Origin: Bacteroidaceae bacterium | GTDB taxonomy: Bacteria > Bacteroidota > Bacteroidia > Bacteroidales > Bacteroidaceae | Assembly: GCA_017507385.1 (NCBI GenBank) | Contig: JAFWAX010000002.1 | Location: 1 to 64,000 of the forward strand | Direction: 5' to 3' | Length of the DNA stretch: 64,000 nucleotides | Part shown: positions 29,873 to 38,121 of the stretch, in pieces | Layout: each line of letters opens with the position of its first letter | Position numbering within the stretch: position 1 is the first letter of the stretch | The notes under the pieces: generated by a model | Seen by the model: the letters and a program-made list of their open reading frames with translations, nothing else | Database searches by the model: none | Told to the model about the DNA's origin: nothing | Made by a program: the position numbers and the translations under genes

Positions 29873-31207
29873 ATGGGAAAATTTGTGAATGCCCTGTTTG
29901 GGGGTAGCCTTTTTAAGGGCGACAAGGGAGTGTGGATGATATACTTTTTCCTTTGTATGATTTCATTGGTTGAAGTGTATAGTGCTTCGAGTCGATTGAC
30001 ATTCGATGGTGGAACTCATTGGGGTACGGTGGTAAGTCAGGCTGGTTTCTTGTTGGTTGGCCTGATTGTCATTCTGGTGGTTCATCGCATCCCTTGTAAG
30101 TGGTTCATGTTGTTCCCGTTTGTGTTGTTGCCTGCTGCCATTTTTCTGTTGCTGTATGCCGCGGTGTTTGGCGGTGGCGCAGAGTTGAATGATACTAATC
30201 GTTGGATTCATGTGGGTTCTTTCAGTTTTCAGCCTTCAGAGTTGGCAAAAGCGGCGCTTCTGATGACAGCGGCTGTGGTGCTTGCAAAAACGCAGGCGGA
30301 GAGAGAGGACATAGTGAATGGCAAAAAGCGGAAGATTGTGGGTGCGATAAAGGGGAAGCGGTATTTGGCTTTTGCTATTGTTGGTGGCGCTGCTCTTATT
30401 ATTTGCGGTTTGATTTTCATGGACAATGTCTCGACAGCCTTGATGCTGATGCTTGTTGTTGTTGTCATGATGTTTGTGGGTCATGTGCCTAAAGACCTGA
30501 TGTTCAAGGGTATGCTCTTTCTTTTTGCTATAGGTGCTTTGGTCGTGATGGTCTCTTTGGTTATTCCCGACAAGGTTCTGATGGAAAATAGTGCCTTGAA
30601 GCGTGTTGTGACAGTGAAGCATCGTGTTACTCGTATGTTTGAGTCGTATGACAATACTGGAAATGAGGAGGAAAAAACAGTTGATGCAAAAAAAATGCTG
30701 AGTGATGAGAATTCGCAGAAGACCTATGCTTTCATTGCCATTGCTAATTCAAATTTGATTGGTTTGGGCCCCGGTAATTCTATACAGCGCGATTTCTTGC
30801 AGCATGCGGAATCAGATTTCATCTATGCCATTATTATTGAAGAATTAGGAATCTTTGGCGCAGTTTTTGTCGCTTTCCTTTATTTGGCATTGTTGATAAG
30901 GGTTGGGCGAATAGCGATGCGTTGCCCTACGTTCTTTCCTGCATTTCTTGTATTGGGATTCGGCATTATGATTGTTTTGCAGGCCTTTGTGAATATGTCT
31001 GTCGCAGTCTTCCCGGGCGTTGTGACGGGACAGCCTTTGCCGCTTATTAGCAAGGGTGGCACATCAATCTTGATAACAAGTTTTTATATCGGTGTGATTC
31101 TTAGCGTGAGCCGCTATGTAAAGAAGAAGGAACAGAAAGCCCCTCTGGTTGAGGCTGTTCCAAACGGGGAAACGAGTGAATATTATACAGATGGAGCCAT
31201 GTCTTAA
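29873..31207 (+). CDS. ftsW: Septal peptidoglycan glycosyltransferase FtsW (SEDS family)
   Basis: The 444-residue polytopic membrane protein polymerises lipid II with FtsI at the septum. It has about ten hydrophobic helices and SEDS motifs NRWIHVGSFSFQPSELAKAA, a periplasmic loop around EESDFIYA-like AESDFIYAIIIEELG, and the C-terminal GQPLPLISKGGTSIL. The loop with many Lys/Glu (about 245-285) is long. It is the only dcw gene preceded by an insertion; no clear new promoter is visible just before it. Confidence 0.96.
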   Translation: MGKFVNALFGGSLFKGDKGVWMIYFFLCMISLVEVYSASSRLTFDGGTHWGTVVSQAGFLLVGLIVILVVHRIPCKWFMLFPFVLLPAAIFLLLYAAVFGGGAELNDTNRWIHVGSFSFQPSELAKAALLMTAAVVLAKTQAEREDIVNGKKRKIVGAIKGKRYLAFAIVGGAALIICGLIFMDNVSTALMLMLVVVVMMFVGHVPKDLMFKGMLFLFAIGALVVMVSLVIPDKVLMENSALKRVVTVKHRVTRMFESYDNTGNEEEKTVDAKKMLSDENSQKTYAFIAIANSNLIGLGPGNSIQRDFLQHAESDFIYAIIIEELGIFGAVFVAFLYLALLIRVGRIAMRCPTFFPAFLVLGFGIMIVLQAFVNMSVAVFPGVVTGQPLPLISKGGTSILITSFYIGVILSVSRYVKKKEQKAPLVEAVPNGETSEYYTDGAMS

Positions 31208-31269
31208 AGGCAAATAGGTCTAAGAGCTGATTTTTTGTGGGCAAGAAACGGAATTTGTAGGCTTTTATG

Positions 31270-31300
31270 TTTGAAAATCCGTTATTTATTTGTATTTTTG
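31270..31300 (+). promoter_or_regulatory. Internal dcw promoter in front of murG
   Basis: TTTG at 31270-31273 and the -7 box TATTTTTG at 31293-31300 are separated by exactly 19 nt (from TTG). The murG ATG follows at 31327. This is among the best promoter matches in the window and could drive murG-murC-ftsQ-ftsA-ftsZ independently of the mraZ promoter. Confidence 0.75.
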
Positions 31301-31326
31301 CTCATTAAAACTAATGACAGGAAAGC

Positions 31327-32463
31327 ATGGAACAAAACAGACCTTTAAGAGTGATTGTGAGCGGTGGTGGAACAGGTGGGCATATCTTTCCAGCTGTATC
31401 AATAGCTAATGCCATAAAGAAGCAGCATCCAGAGGCAGAAATACTGTTTGTGGGTGCAGAAGGGCGCATGGAGATGCAGCGTGTTCCTGCGGCTGGTTAC
31501 AAAATTTTAGGTCTTCCTGTACGCGGGCTTATCCGTCCGTTGTGGAGCCCTAAAAATGTGGGGGTGATGCTCGACTTTTTGAAGAGCAAAAAAATGGTTA
31601 AGGACATTATAAAGGACTTCAAGCCTCAGGTGGCGGTGGGGGTTGGTGGATATGCCTCTGCCCCAACTTTGAATGCCGCTTATGCAATGGGCATCCCGTG
31701 CTTGATACAGGAACAGAATTCGTATGCCGGCGTGACTAACAAGTCGCTTGCAAAAAAGGCTCAAAAGGTTTGTGTGGCATATAGCGGAATGGAACGCTTC
31801 TTTCCTGTGGATAAAATTATTATGACGGGCAATCCTGTGCGCCAGAATTTGCTTGATACAAAAATGACTAAAGAGGAGGCAAGATCGAGCTTCGGATTGG
31901 ATCCTGATAAAAAAACCGTTTTGATGATTGGTGGCAGTCTTGGAGCCCGGACGATGAATGAAAGCGTTTTGAAGCATTTGGACGAAATCCGTAACAGTGA
32001 TGTCCAGTTTATTTGGCAAACAGGAAAATATTATAGCCAAGACATTGCGGAAGCGTTGACTCAGAAGGAGGACGTTCCTAACATGAAGGTGATGGATTTT
32101 ATTGGTAGCATGGACAATGCTTATGCCGCTGCCGATATCGTAGTGAGCCGTGCTGGAGCAAGTTCTATTTCGGAACTCTGCTTGTTGGGAAAGCCTTGTA
32201 TCCTTGTGCCTTCGCCCAATGTGGCTGAAGATCATCAGACCAAGAATGCTCTTGCGCTTTCAACGAAAGATGCGGCAATCTTTATTGCAGATAAAGATGC
32301 GAGAGACATGTTGATTGCTACGGTCTTGAGAACTGTTGAGGATGATGCAAAGCTGACGTCATTGAGCGCGAATGTGAAGAAACTCGCTTTCCATAATTCG
32401 GCAGATGTGATAGCGGAGGAAGTATATAAGTTAGCAATAGAGTATAAAAACAAGAGGAAATGA
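31327..32463 (+). CDS. murG: UDP-GlcNAc:lipid I N-acetylglucosaminyltransferase
   Basis: The 378-residue GT28 enzyme makes lipid II at the inner membrane face. It has the N-terminal glycine loop SGGGTGGHIFPAVSIA, the second loop VGVGGYASAPTL, QEQNSYAGVTNKSLAK, MIGGSLGARTMNE, and the UDP-GlcNAc site SRAGASSISELCLLGKP. It has its own upstream promoter and its stop overlaps the murC start (ATGA). Confidence 0.97.
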   Translation: MEQNRPLRVIVSGGGTGGHIFPAVSIANAIKKQHPEAEILFVGAEGRMEMQRVPAAGYKILGLPVRGLIRPLWSPKNVGVMLDFLKSKKMVKDIIKDFKPQVAVGVGGYASAPTLNAAYAMGIPCLIQEQNSYAGVTNKSLAKKAQKVCVAYSGMERFFPVDKIIMTGNPVRQNLLDTKMTKEEARSSFGLDPDKKTVLMIGGSLGARTMNESVLKHLDEIRNSDVQFIWQTGKYYSQDIAEALTQKEDVPNMKVMDFIGSMDNAYAAADIVVSRAGASSISELCLLGKPCILVPSPNVAEDHQTKNALALSTKDAAIFIADKDARDMLIATVLRTVEDDAKLTSLSANVKKLAFHNSADVIAEEVYKLAIEYKNKRK

Positions 32464-33860
32464 TGCAGTCGAAGGAGATTAAGTCGGTTTATTTTGTTGG
32501 CGCTGGTGGCATTGGCATGAGCGCATTGGTGCGTTATTTCCTGACTCAGGGGTATAATGTGGGTGGCTATGACAAGACGCCCAGTGAGCTGACAGAACGT
32601 TTGATTGAGGAAGGTGCCAAAATCCATTACGAGGAGAATGTTGACGCAATAGAAGATTGCTTCAAGCAGAAAGACTGCACATTGGTGGTATATACTCCTG
32701 CTATTCCTGCAACTCACAAGGAACTGGTGTATTTCCGTGAACATGGTTTCGAAATACAGAAACGTGCACAGGTGTTGGGCTTCTTGACGCAGTCGCACAA
32801 GGGGCTTTGCGTGGCAGGAACACATGGCAAGACTTCCACTTCTACCATGGTGGCACATCTGTTGCATCAGAGCAAGGTGGATTGCAATGCTTTTCTTGGT
32901 GGCATATCAAAGAATTACGGAACAAACTATATTCTTTCCGAGAGTGATTATGTGGTGATTGAGGCAGACGAGTTTGACCGTTCATTTCACTGGCTTCGCC
33001 CTTATATGTCGGTTATTACGGCAACAGACCCAGACCATCTGGATATTTATGGAACAAAAGAAGCTTATTTGGAGAGTTTCCGCAAATATACGACTCTAAT
33101 CCAGCCAGGAGGGGCATTGATTATCCATAAGGGGCTGGAGATGAAGGCAGATGTGCAGGAAGGCGTGGCAGTGTATGAGTATTCGCGAGAAGATGGTGAT
33201 TTCCATGCAGAGAACATTCGTATAGGGGGTGGAGAGATTGTGTTCGACTTTGTTCATCCATCAGGAGTGGTGAAGGACATTCAGTTAGGTGTGCCAGTCA
33301 GCATCAATATTGACAATGGCATTGCTGCGATGGCCTTAGCAATTCTGAATGGTGTGGATGAAAACGAAATACGTGAGGGGATGAAGAGCTTTGCTGGTGT
33401 TGACCGCCGTTTCGACTTCAAAGTCAAAACAGATAAGATGGTGTTCCTTAGTGATTATGCACATCACCCTAATGAGATTGAACAGAGCGTGAAATCAGTG
33501 AGGGAGCTTTATCAAGACAAGAAGATTGCAGCTGTTTTCCAGCCGCATCTTTACACTCGTACACGAGATTTCTACAAGGAATTTGCTGCTGCGCTTTCGT
33601 TGCTTGATTGTGTTTATTTATGTGACATTTATCCAGCACGCGAATTGCCGATAGAAGGCGTGAGCAGTCAGCTCATTTATGACAATTTGCGACCAGGTAT
33701 AGAAAAGCATCTCATTCGTAAAGAGGATATTCTTGATGTGGCGAGAACGAGAAACTTTGATGTGCTCATGTCGTTGGGAGCTGGCGATATAGAAGAATAT
33801 GTGCCGAGGATTGCGGCTATACTTTCGAAACAGCGTCCCGAGAATGAAGGACTTGTATAA
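32460..33860 (+). CDS. murC: UDP-N-acetylmuramate:L-alanine ligase
   Basis: The 466-residue Mur ligase adds the first stem-peptide residue. It begins with the nucleotide fold VYFVGAGGIGMSALVRYFL, has the ATP loop CVAGTHGKTSTSTM, DEFDRSFHWLRPYMSVIT and DYAHHPNEIEQSV. It starts with two consecutive ATGs; the first (32460) overlaps the murG stop, the second (32463) is equally possible. Confidence 0.97.
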   Translation: MMQSKEIKSVYFVGAGGIGMSALVRYFLTQGYNVGGYDKTPSELTERLIEEGAKIHYEENVDAIEDCFKQKDCTLVVYTPAIPATHKELVYFREHGFEIQKRAQVLGFLTQSHKGLCVAGTHGKTSTSTMVAHLLHQSKVDCNAFLGGISKNYGTNYILSESDYVVIEADEFDRSFHWLRPYMSVITATDPDHLDIYGTKEAYLESFRKYTTLIQPGGALIIHKGLEMKADVQEGVAVYEYSREDGDFHAENIRIGGGEIVFDFVHPSGVVKDIQLGVPVSINIDNGIAAMALAILNGVDENEIREGMKSFAGVDRRFDFKVKTDKMVFLSDYAHHPNEIEQSVKSVRELYQDKKIAAVFQPHLYTRTRDFYKEFAAALSLLDCVYLCDIYPARELPIEGVSSQLIYDNLRPGIEKHLIRKEDILDVARTRNFDVLMSLGAGDIEEYVPRIAAILSKQRPENEGLV

Positions 33861-33878
33861 AAAAAAGAAGAACTCGAT

Positions 33879-34652
33879 ATGAAAAAAGTAAAGGTTGCCA
33901 AAATCCTGAAGATAGTTTTTGTGTCATTGTTCTCTCTTTGTATCATGACATACATGGTTTACGCGATGGTGTTTCTGTCGCACCCCGATGACGAGGAGGT
34001 GTGTGCTGATGTGGAGATGATTGTGAATCAAGATGTGAATACGTTGTTCTTCAATAAGAAAGATGTTGAAGATATGCTGAAAAAAGCGCAGATGTATCCC
34101 AAGGGGATGTTGATGAAGGATGTTGATACGAAGAAGATAGAAGAGACTGTTCGTGAAAATGAATTTGTGTCAGAAGTGGAATGCTATAAGTCGGCAAACG
34201 GGAAGCTGTATGTGAAAGTAAAACAGAGAGTTCCTGTGGTGTTTGTGGCTCCTGATGGACGGGATGGCTTTTTCGTTGATGCGACAGGAAAAATTATTCC
34301 CAATAATGGTAATGTCGTGAATCTCGTTGTTGCTTCTGGTGACATAGACGAGAAATACGCCAGTACTAAATTAGCGGAATTTGGGCAGTTTCTGCAAAAT
34401 GATGAGTTTTGGAATAACCAGATAGAACAGGTTTATGTGCTGAAGGATAAGAAGGGGAAACGAGTCGTGGAATTGATTCCGAGAGTGGGAGACCACATTG
34501 TCTATCTGGGTTCTATTGATGATTTCCAGAAGAAGCTTCGCAAACTCAAAATATTCTATGATAAGGCGATAGATACTGTGGGGTGGAATAAGTATGCGAG
34601 AGTGAATCTTGAATACGAAAATCAGATTATCTGTACTCAAAAGAAGAGATAA
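33879..34652 (+). CDS. ftsQ: Cell division protein FtsQ
   Basis: The 257-residue bitopic protein has a short basic cytoplasmic tail, one membrane helix (about 11-32, IVFVSLFSLCIMTYMVYAMV) and a periplasmic POTRA-like region, with VDTKKIEETVRENEFVSEVE and VKQRVPVVFVAPDG. It occupies the ftsQ slot between murC and ftsA. It would anchor the FtsL-FtsI-FtsW complex at the septum. Confidence 0.9.
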   Translation: MKKVKVAKILKIVFVSLFSLCIMTYMVYAMVFLSHPDDEEVCADVEMIVNQDVNTLFFNKKDVEDMLKKAQMYPKGMLMKDVDTKKIEETVRENEFVSEVECYKSANGKLYVKVKQRVPVVFVAPDGRDGFFVDATGKIIPNNGNVVNLVVASGDIDEKYASTKLAEFGQFLQNDEFWNNQIEQVYVLKDKKGKRVVELIPRVGDHIVYLGSIDDFQKKLRKLKIFYDKAIDTVGWNKYARVNLEYENQIICTQKKR

Positions 34653-34687
34653 ATATCTTGTATTGAAACATTTAAAGTATAACATAT

Positions 34688-36313
34688 ATGGCTATTTCTG
34701 ATAAAGATTTCATTGTGGCGATAGAGTTGGGCTCTTTCAAGATCTCGGGTATCGCTGGTAAGAAGAAAGATGGAACGATGCAGATTCTCGCTTATGCGGA
34801 GGAAAAGACCTCTGGGTGTGTGAGACGAGGTGTCGTTTATAATATTGAGAAGACGTATCAGAGTGTTAACAACATCATAACGAAGCTTGAGTCAGTGCTC
34901 AAGACGAAAATAACGCGTGCTTATGTTGGACTTGGCGGTCAGTCTGTGCGTTCTTACAAGTGTGTAATTAAGCGTAATCTCTTGACGCAGAGTTATATTA
35001 CTAATGATGTGATTGATGCAATCCGTCAAGAGAGTTGTGAGATTCCTTTCAGCGACTATGAAATGCTGGAGAATTACCCACAAGAATTTGTTGTGGATTC
35101 AAGCATCATTGCCGATCCTGTTGGCGTGATGGGTACAAATATTGAGGGTGAATTCCTTGATGTGATAGCAAAGCACAATCTTCGTGCAAATATTGAGACC
35201 GTATTTGCGAATACTAACGTTGATGTTGTTGAAGAACTGATTTCTCCACTTCAATTGGCCAATAATGTGCTGACCGATGCGGAAAAGCGTTCTGGATGTG
35301 CATTAGTTGACTTGGGTGCAGAGACGACGACACTTGTTGTATATAAGAATAATATTGTTCGTTATCTGGTAACCATTCCACTGGGAAGCAATAACATCAA
35401 TAAAGACTTGTCCACACTTCCTATTGATGAGGCTGAGGCGGAAGAAGTGAAGCTGAAGTATGGAGATGCTTGCAGAGAGTCTGATGCATTGGAAGAAGCT
35501 GAGAGCCAGTCTTATACAACAACGGATGGACGTCAAATCGACGTTGTAACTATCAAGAATGTCATTGAAGCAAGAATAAGTGAGATTATTGCCAATATCA
35601 GTAACCAGATTATCAATTCTGACTACAGCGGGAAACTTCTTGCTGGCATCGTCATTACTGGTGGCGGCAGTAATATGAAAAACATTGTCAAGGCATTTGT
35701 CAAGGCGACAAAGATCGATAAGGTTCGTGTTGCTAATAAGGTTAATCAGGTGGTTGTGAAAACCTCGAATGCTTCAAGCATCACGTTGGATAGCACCCAG
35801 ACGACTTCGGTCGTTTCGCTCCTTCTGGCAGGAACAGTTCCTTGTGGTGGTGATGCGTTTGATGGTCGTCCAGATATGTTTGACCAGCAGATGAAAGAAG
35901 AAGAACGTCGCAAGCGTCAGGAGGAGGCAGATGCTGCAGCAGCTGCTGAGGCTCAAGATGCCCAGGCATTCGACAATGTGAAAGCCGAAATTCGTGCTGC
36001 TTACGATAAGGTGCAGAAGCAGATTTTGGAGCTTGAGAAATATGGGCGCGATAAGAAAGTTCGGCAGAATGCTAAAATGCTTTCGCTGAACATCTTGGAT
36101 GAGGCTATTGGCGAAAAGTACGAGAAAGCTGCGCAGGCTCTTGAAGGGAAAGACAAGTTCAAGCAGAGCCTGAAAGAAGGCGCTGATTTGGCAGAAATGC
36201 TGAAGAAGGCTGTAGATGAGTTGACTGAAAATGTCAATAAGGCATTGAAGGAGAATAGCCTCTGGGGACGTGTCACTCGTACACTTTCTGATATTGTTGA
36301 TGATAATAACTAA
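34688..36313 (+). CDS. ftsA: Cell division protein FtsA with long C-terminal extension
   Basis: The 541-residue actin-like ATPase tethers FtsZ to the membrane. It starts FIVAIELGSFKISGIAGKK, has ALVDLGAETTTLVVYKN and IVITGGGSNMKNI. After about residue 395 comes an extra 140-residue Ala/Glu/Lys-rich helical, coiled-coil-like region absent from E. coli FtsA (420 residues), ending with SLWGRVTRTLSDIVDD, the likely amphipathic membrane-targeting helix. ftsZ follows after 17 bp. Confidence 0.95.
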   Translation: MAISDKDFIVAIELGSFKISGIAGKKKDGTMQILAYAEEKTSGCVRRGVVYNIEKTYQSVNNIITKLESVLKTKITRAYVGLGGQSVRSYKCVIKRNLLTQSYITNDVIDAIRQESCEIPFSDYEMLENYPQEFVVDSSIIADPVGVMGTNIEGEFLDVIAKHNLRANIETVFANTNVDVVEELISPLQLANNVLTDAEKRSGCALVDLGAETTTLVVYKNNIVRYLVTIPLGSNNINKDLSTLPIDEAEAEEVKLKYGDACRESDALEEAESQSYTTTDGRQIDVVTIKNVIEARISEIIANISNQIINSDYSGKLLAGIVITGGGSNMKNIVKAFVKATKIDKVRVANKVNQVVVKTSNASSITLDSTQTTSVVSLLLAGTVPCGGDAFDGRPDMFDQQMKEEERRKRQEEADAAAAAEAQDAQAFDNVKAEIRAAYDKVQKQILELEKYGRDKKVRQNAKMLSLNILDEAIGEKYEKAAQALEGKDKFKQSLKEGADLAEMLKKAVDELTENVNKALKENSLWGRVTRTLSDIVDDNN

Positions 36314-36330
36314 GTAAAAAAAGATAGGAT

Positions 36331-37644
36331 ATGGCAGAGATTGAAGATATTGGTGTATTCAATTTTGCGAAAGGTGCCACGAGCATCATCAAGGTTATTG
36401 GTGTAGGTGGTGGCGGTAGCAATGCTGTTAATCACATGTATAATGAAGGTATTCACGATGTTACATTCGTTGTGTGCAATACCGATAATAAGGCTTTGCA
36501 GGATTCTCCTGTGCCTGAAAAAATTCAGTTGGGCAGCGAGGGGCTTGGTGCGGGTAACCGTCCGGACAAGGCCCGAAAGGCTACAGAGGAATCTATCGAG
36601 GCTATCAAGAATATGCTTTCTGATGGGACGAAAATGGCTTTCATCACTGCTGGAATGGGTGGCGGAACAGGTACAGGTGCCGCTCCGCTGATTGCCAAGA
36701 CAGCCAAGGATATGGGCATCCTGACGGTAGGCATCGTTACAATCCCGTTCCGTTGGGAGGGAAATAAGAAAATAGACCAGGCATTGGATGGAGTGGAGGA
36801 GATGAGCAAGAATGTCGATGCTCTCCTCGTCATCAACAATGAGCGCCTGCGTGAAATATACCAGGATTTCACTGTCATTAAGGCTTTCGCAAAAGCTGAT
36901 GATACGCTTTGCAATGCAGCTCGCTCTATTGCTGAAATCATTACGATGCACGGCATCATCAACCTTGACTTCAATGATGTCAGCACCGTTCTCAAGAATG
37001 GTGGCGTTGCCATCATGAGTACTGGATATGGCTCTGGCGAAGGCCGTGTCACTAAGGGTATCAACGATGCTCTCAATTCACCATTGCTCAACAACAACGA
37101 CATCTATCGTGCGACGAAGATTCTGCTTCGCATTTCTGTTCCAGACGAGGAGAATGAGGGCAACAATGCACTGATGATGGACGAGATGAACGAGGTTCAT
37201 GAGTTCATGGCGAAAGTGAAGAGAGAGGATGTGGAGACCAAGTGGGGACTCTCTGTTGACCCGTCTCTTACTGACCAGGTGAAGATTACGATTCTTGCCA
37301 CAGGATTTGGTGTTGAGGACATCGACTCTGATGAACTTGGCTCTCGTCTTGTTGCGCGTGACAAAGAGCAGCAACAGCGTGATGTGGAAAAGGCTGAAGC
37401 TGAAGCAGAACGTGCGCATCGCCGAGAAACTATTTATGGAAAGGATAAGAATAGCAGCACTATTCGCCGCCCTGTCTATAGCTACATTTTCAAGGAAGAA
37501 GACCTTGACAATGAAGATGTCATCAGCATGGTGGAAACCACTCCTACGTATAAGCGTTCAAAAGAAACGCTGCGCCAGTTGATGGAGATTGGTTCAAGCA
37601 GAGCCAATGCCGTTGAGCCAGGAACGACAATTGTGTTTGGTTAA
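36331..37644 (+). CDS. ftsZ: Cell division protein FtsZ
   Basis: The 437-residue tubulin-like GTPase forms the division ring. It has VIGVGGGGSNAVNHM, the GTP signature GMGGGTGTGAAPLIAKTAKD and NNERLREIYQDF. After the globular core comes a charged linker (about 345-380), then a tail with YKRSKETLRQLMEIG. It is the last gene of the dcw cluster; a hairpin follows. Confidence 0.98.
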   Translation: MAEIEDIGVFNFAKGATSIIKVIGVGGGGSNAVNHMYNEGIHDVTFVVCNTDNKALQDSPVPEKIQLGSEGLGAGNRPDKARKATEESIEAIKNMLSDGTKMAFITAGMGGGTGTGAAPLIAKTAKDMGILTVGIVTIPFRWEGNKKIDQALDGVEEMSKNVDALLVINNERLREIYQDFTVIKAFAKADDTLCNAARSIAEIITMHGIINLDFNDVSTVLKNGGVAIMSTGYGSGEGRVTKGINDALNSPLLNNNDIYRATKILLRISVPDEENEGNNALMMDEMNEVHEFMAKVKREDVETKWGLSVDPSLTDQVKITILATGFGVEDIDSDELGSRLVARDKEQQQRDVEKAEAEAERAHRRETIYGKDKNSSTIRRPVYSYIFKEEDLDNEDVISMVETTPTYKRSKETLRQLMEIGSSRANAVEPGTTIVFG

Positions 37645-37670
37645 TAATCACGCAGATTCCAATCATATAG

Positions 37671-37712
37671 CAAGGGAGGCACGCATTTACGCATGTCTCC
37701 CTTGTTTGTTCT
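37671..37712 (+). terminator. Probable terminator of ftsZ / dcw operon
   Basis: CAAGGGAG (37671-37678) pairs with CTCCCTTG (37697-37704), followed by TTTGTTCTT. The inner part of the stem is only partly paired and the T tract is interrupted, so it is a moderate match, 26 bp after the ftsZ stop. Confidence 0.6.
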
Positions 37713-37749
37713 TGCCGAGAGGGATGATGGGGTCGCAATCTTTTCTTGC

Positions 37750-37948
37750 AGCAAATTCATGTCATCATCTCTTCCGCCCTGATGGCAGAGCGAAAGACAA
37801 TTGACCGTACCCCTCGGGTACGATGCATCGCACCCCTCGGGTCCGCCATGGCGGACCCGAGGGGTGCGGTTTTACAGAAAGGAGCATTCTTCTCTCTTTT
37901 TCAACATGAGTTCAAAATCGGGTACAAGCTAATTCGCCGAACTCGCTT
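37750..37948. mobile_element. MITE-like element, family B copy 1 (GC-rich palindrome)
   Basis: Non-coding element of about 200 bp that aligns in inverted orientation with 61379-61588. Shared landmarks: AAATTCATGTCATCAT near 37753, the small hairpin GTACCCCTCGGGTAC (37808-37822), a perfect 38-bp palindrome at 37830-37867 and TTTTACAGAAAGG after it. The right end AATTCGCCGAACTCGC (37931-37946) matches the family A terminal repeat; the left end is degenerate. The main hairpin followed by GGTTTTAC is oriented as a terminator for ftsZ. Confidence 0.75.
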
Positions 37949-37975
37949 GGTTTTGTGGTTTGCCCGACTGCAAAG

Positions 37976-38023
37976 TAAAAAAATGTGCCGACTCGGTCAG
38001 AATCACTTCTAATTGGTCGGCAC
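37976..38023 (-). terminator. Terminator of gyrB
   Basis: GTGCCGAC (37985-37992) pairs with GTCGGCAC (38016-38023). On the minus strand the stem is followed by ATTTTTTTA. It lies about 100 bp after the gyrB stop. The remaining 38024-38121 shows nothing else. Confidence 0.75.
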
Positions 38024-38121
38024 GAGAATATATGTAAGAATTGAATGAAATTTTCCAATTCAGAGATAAGTTTGCCGTAGAATGTTAATCGTTGAGTTGT
38101 GGCAAATTATCTTTCTGTCGT

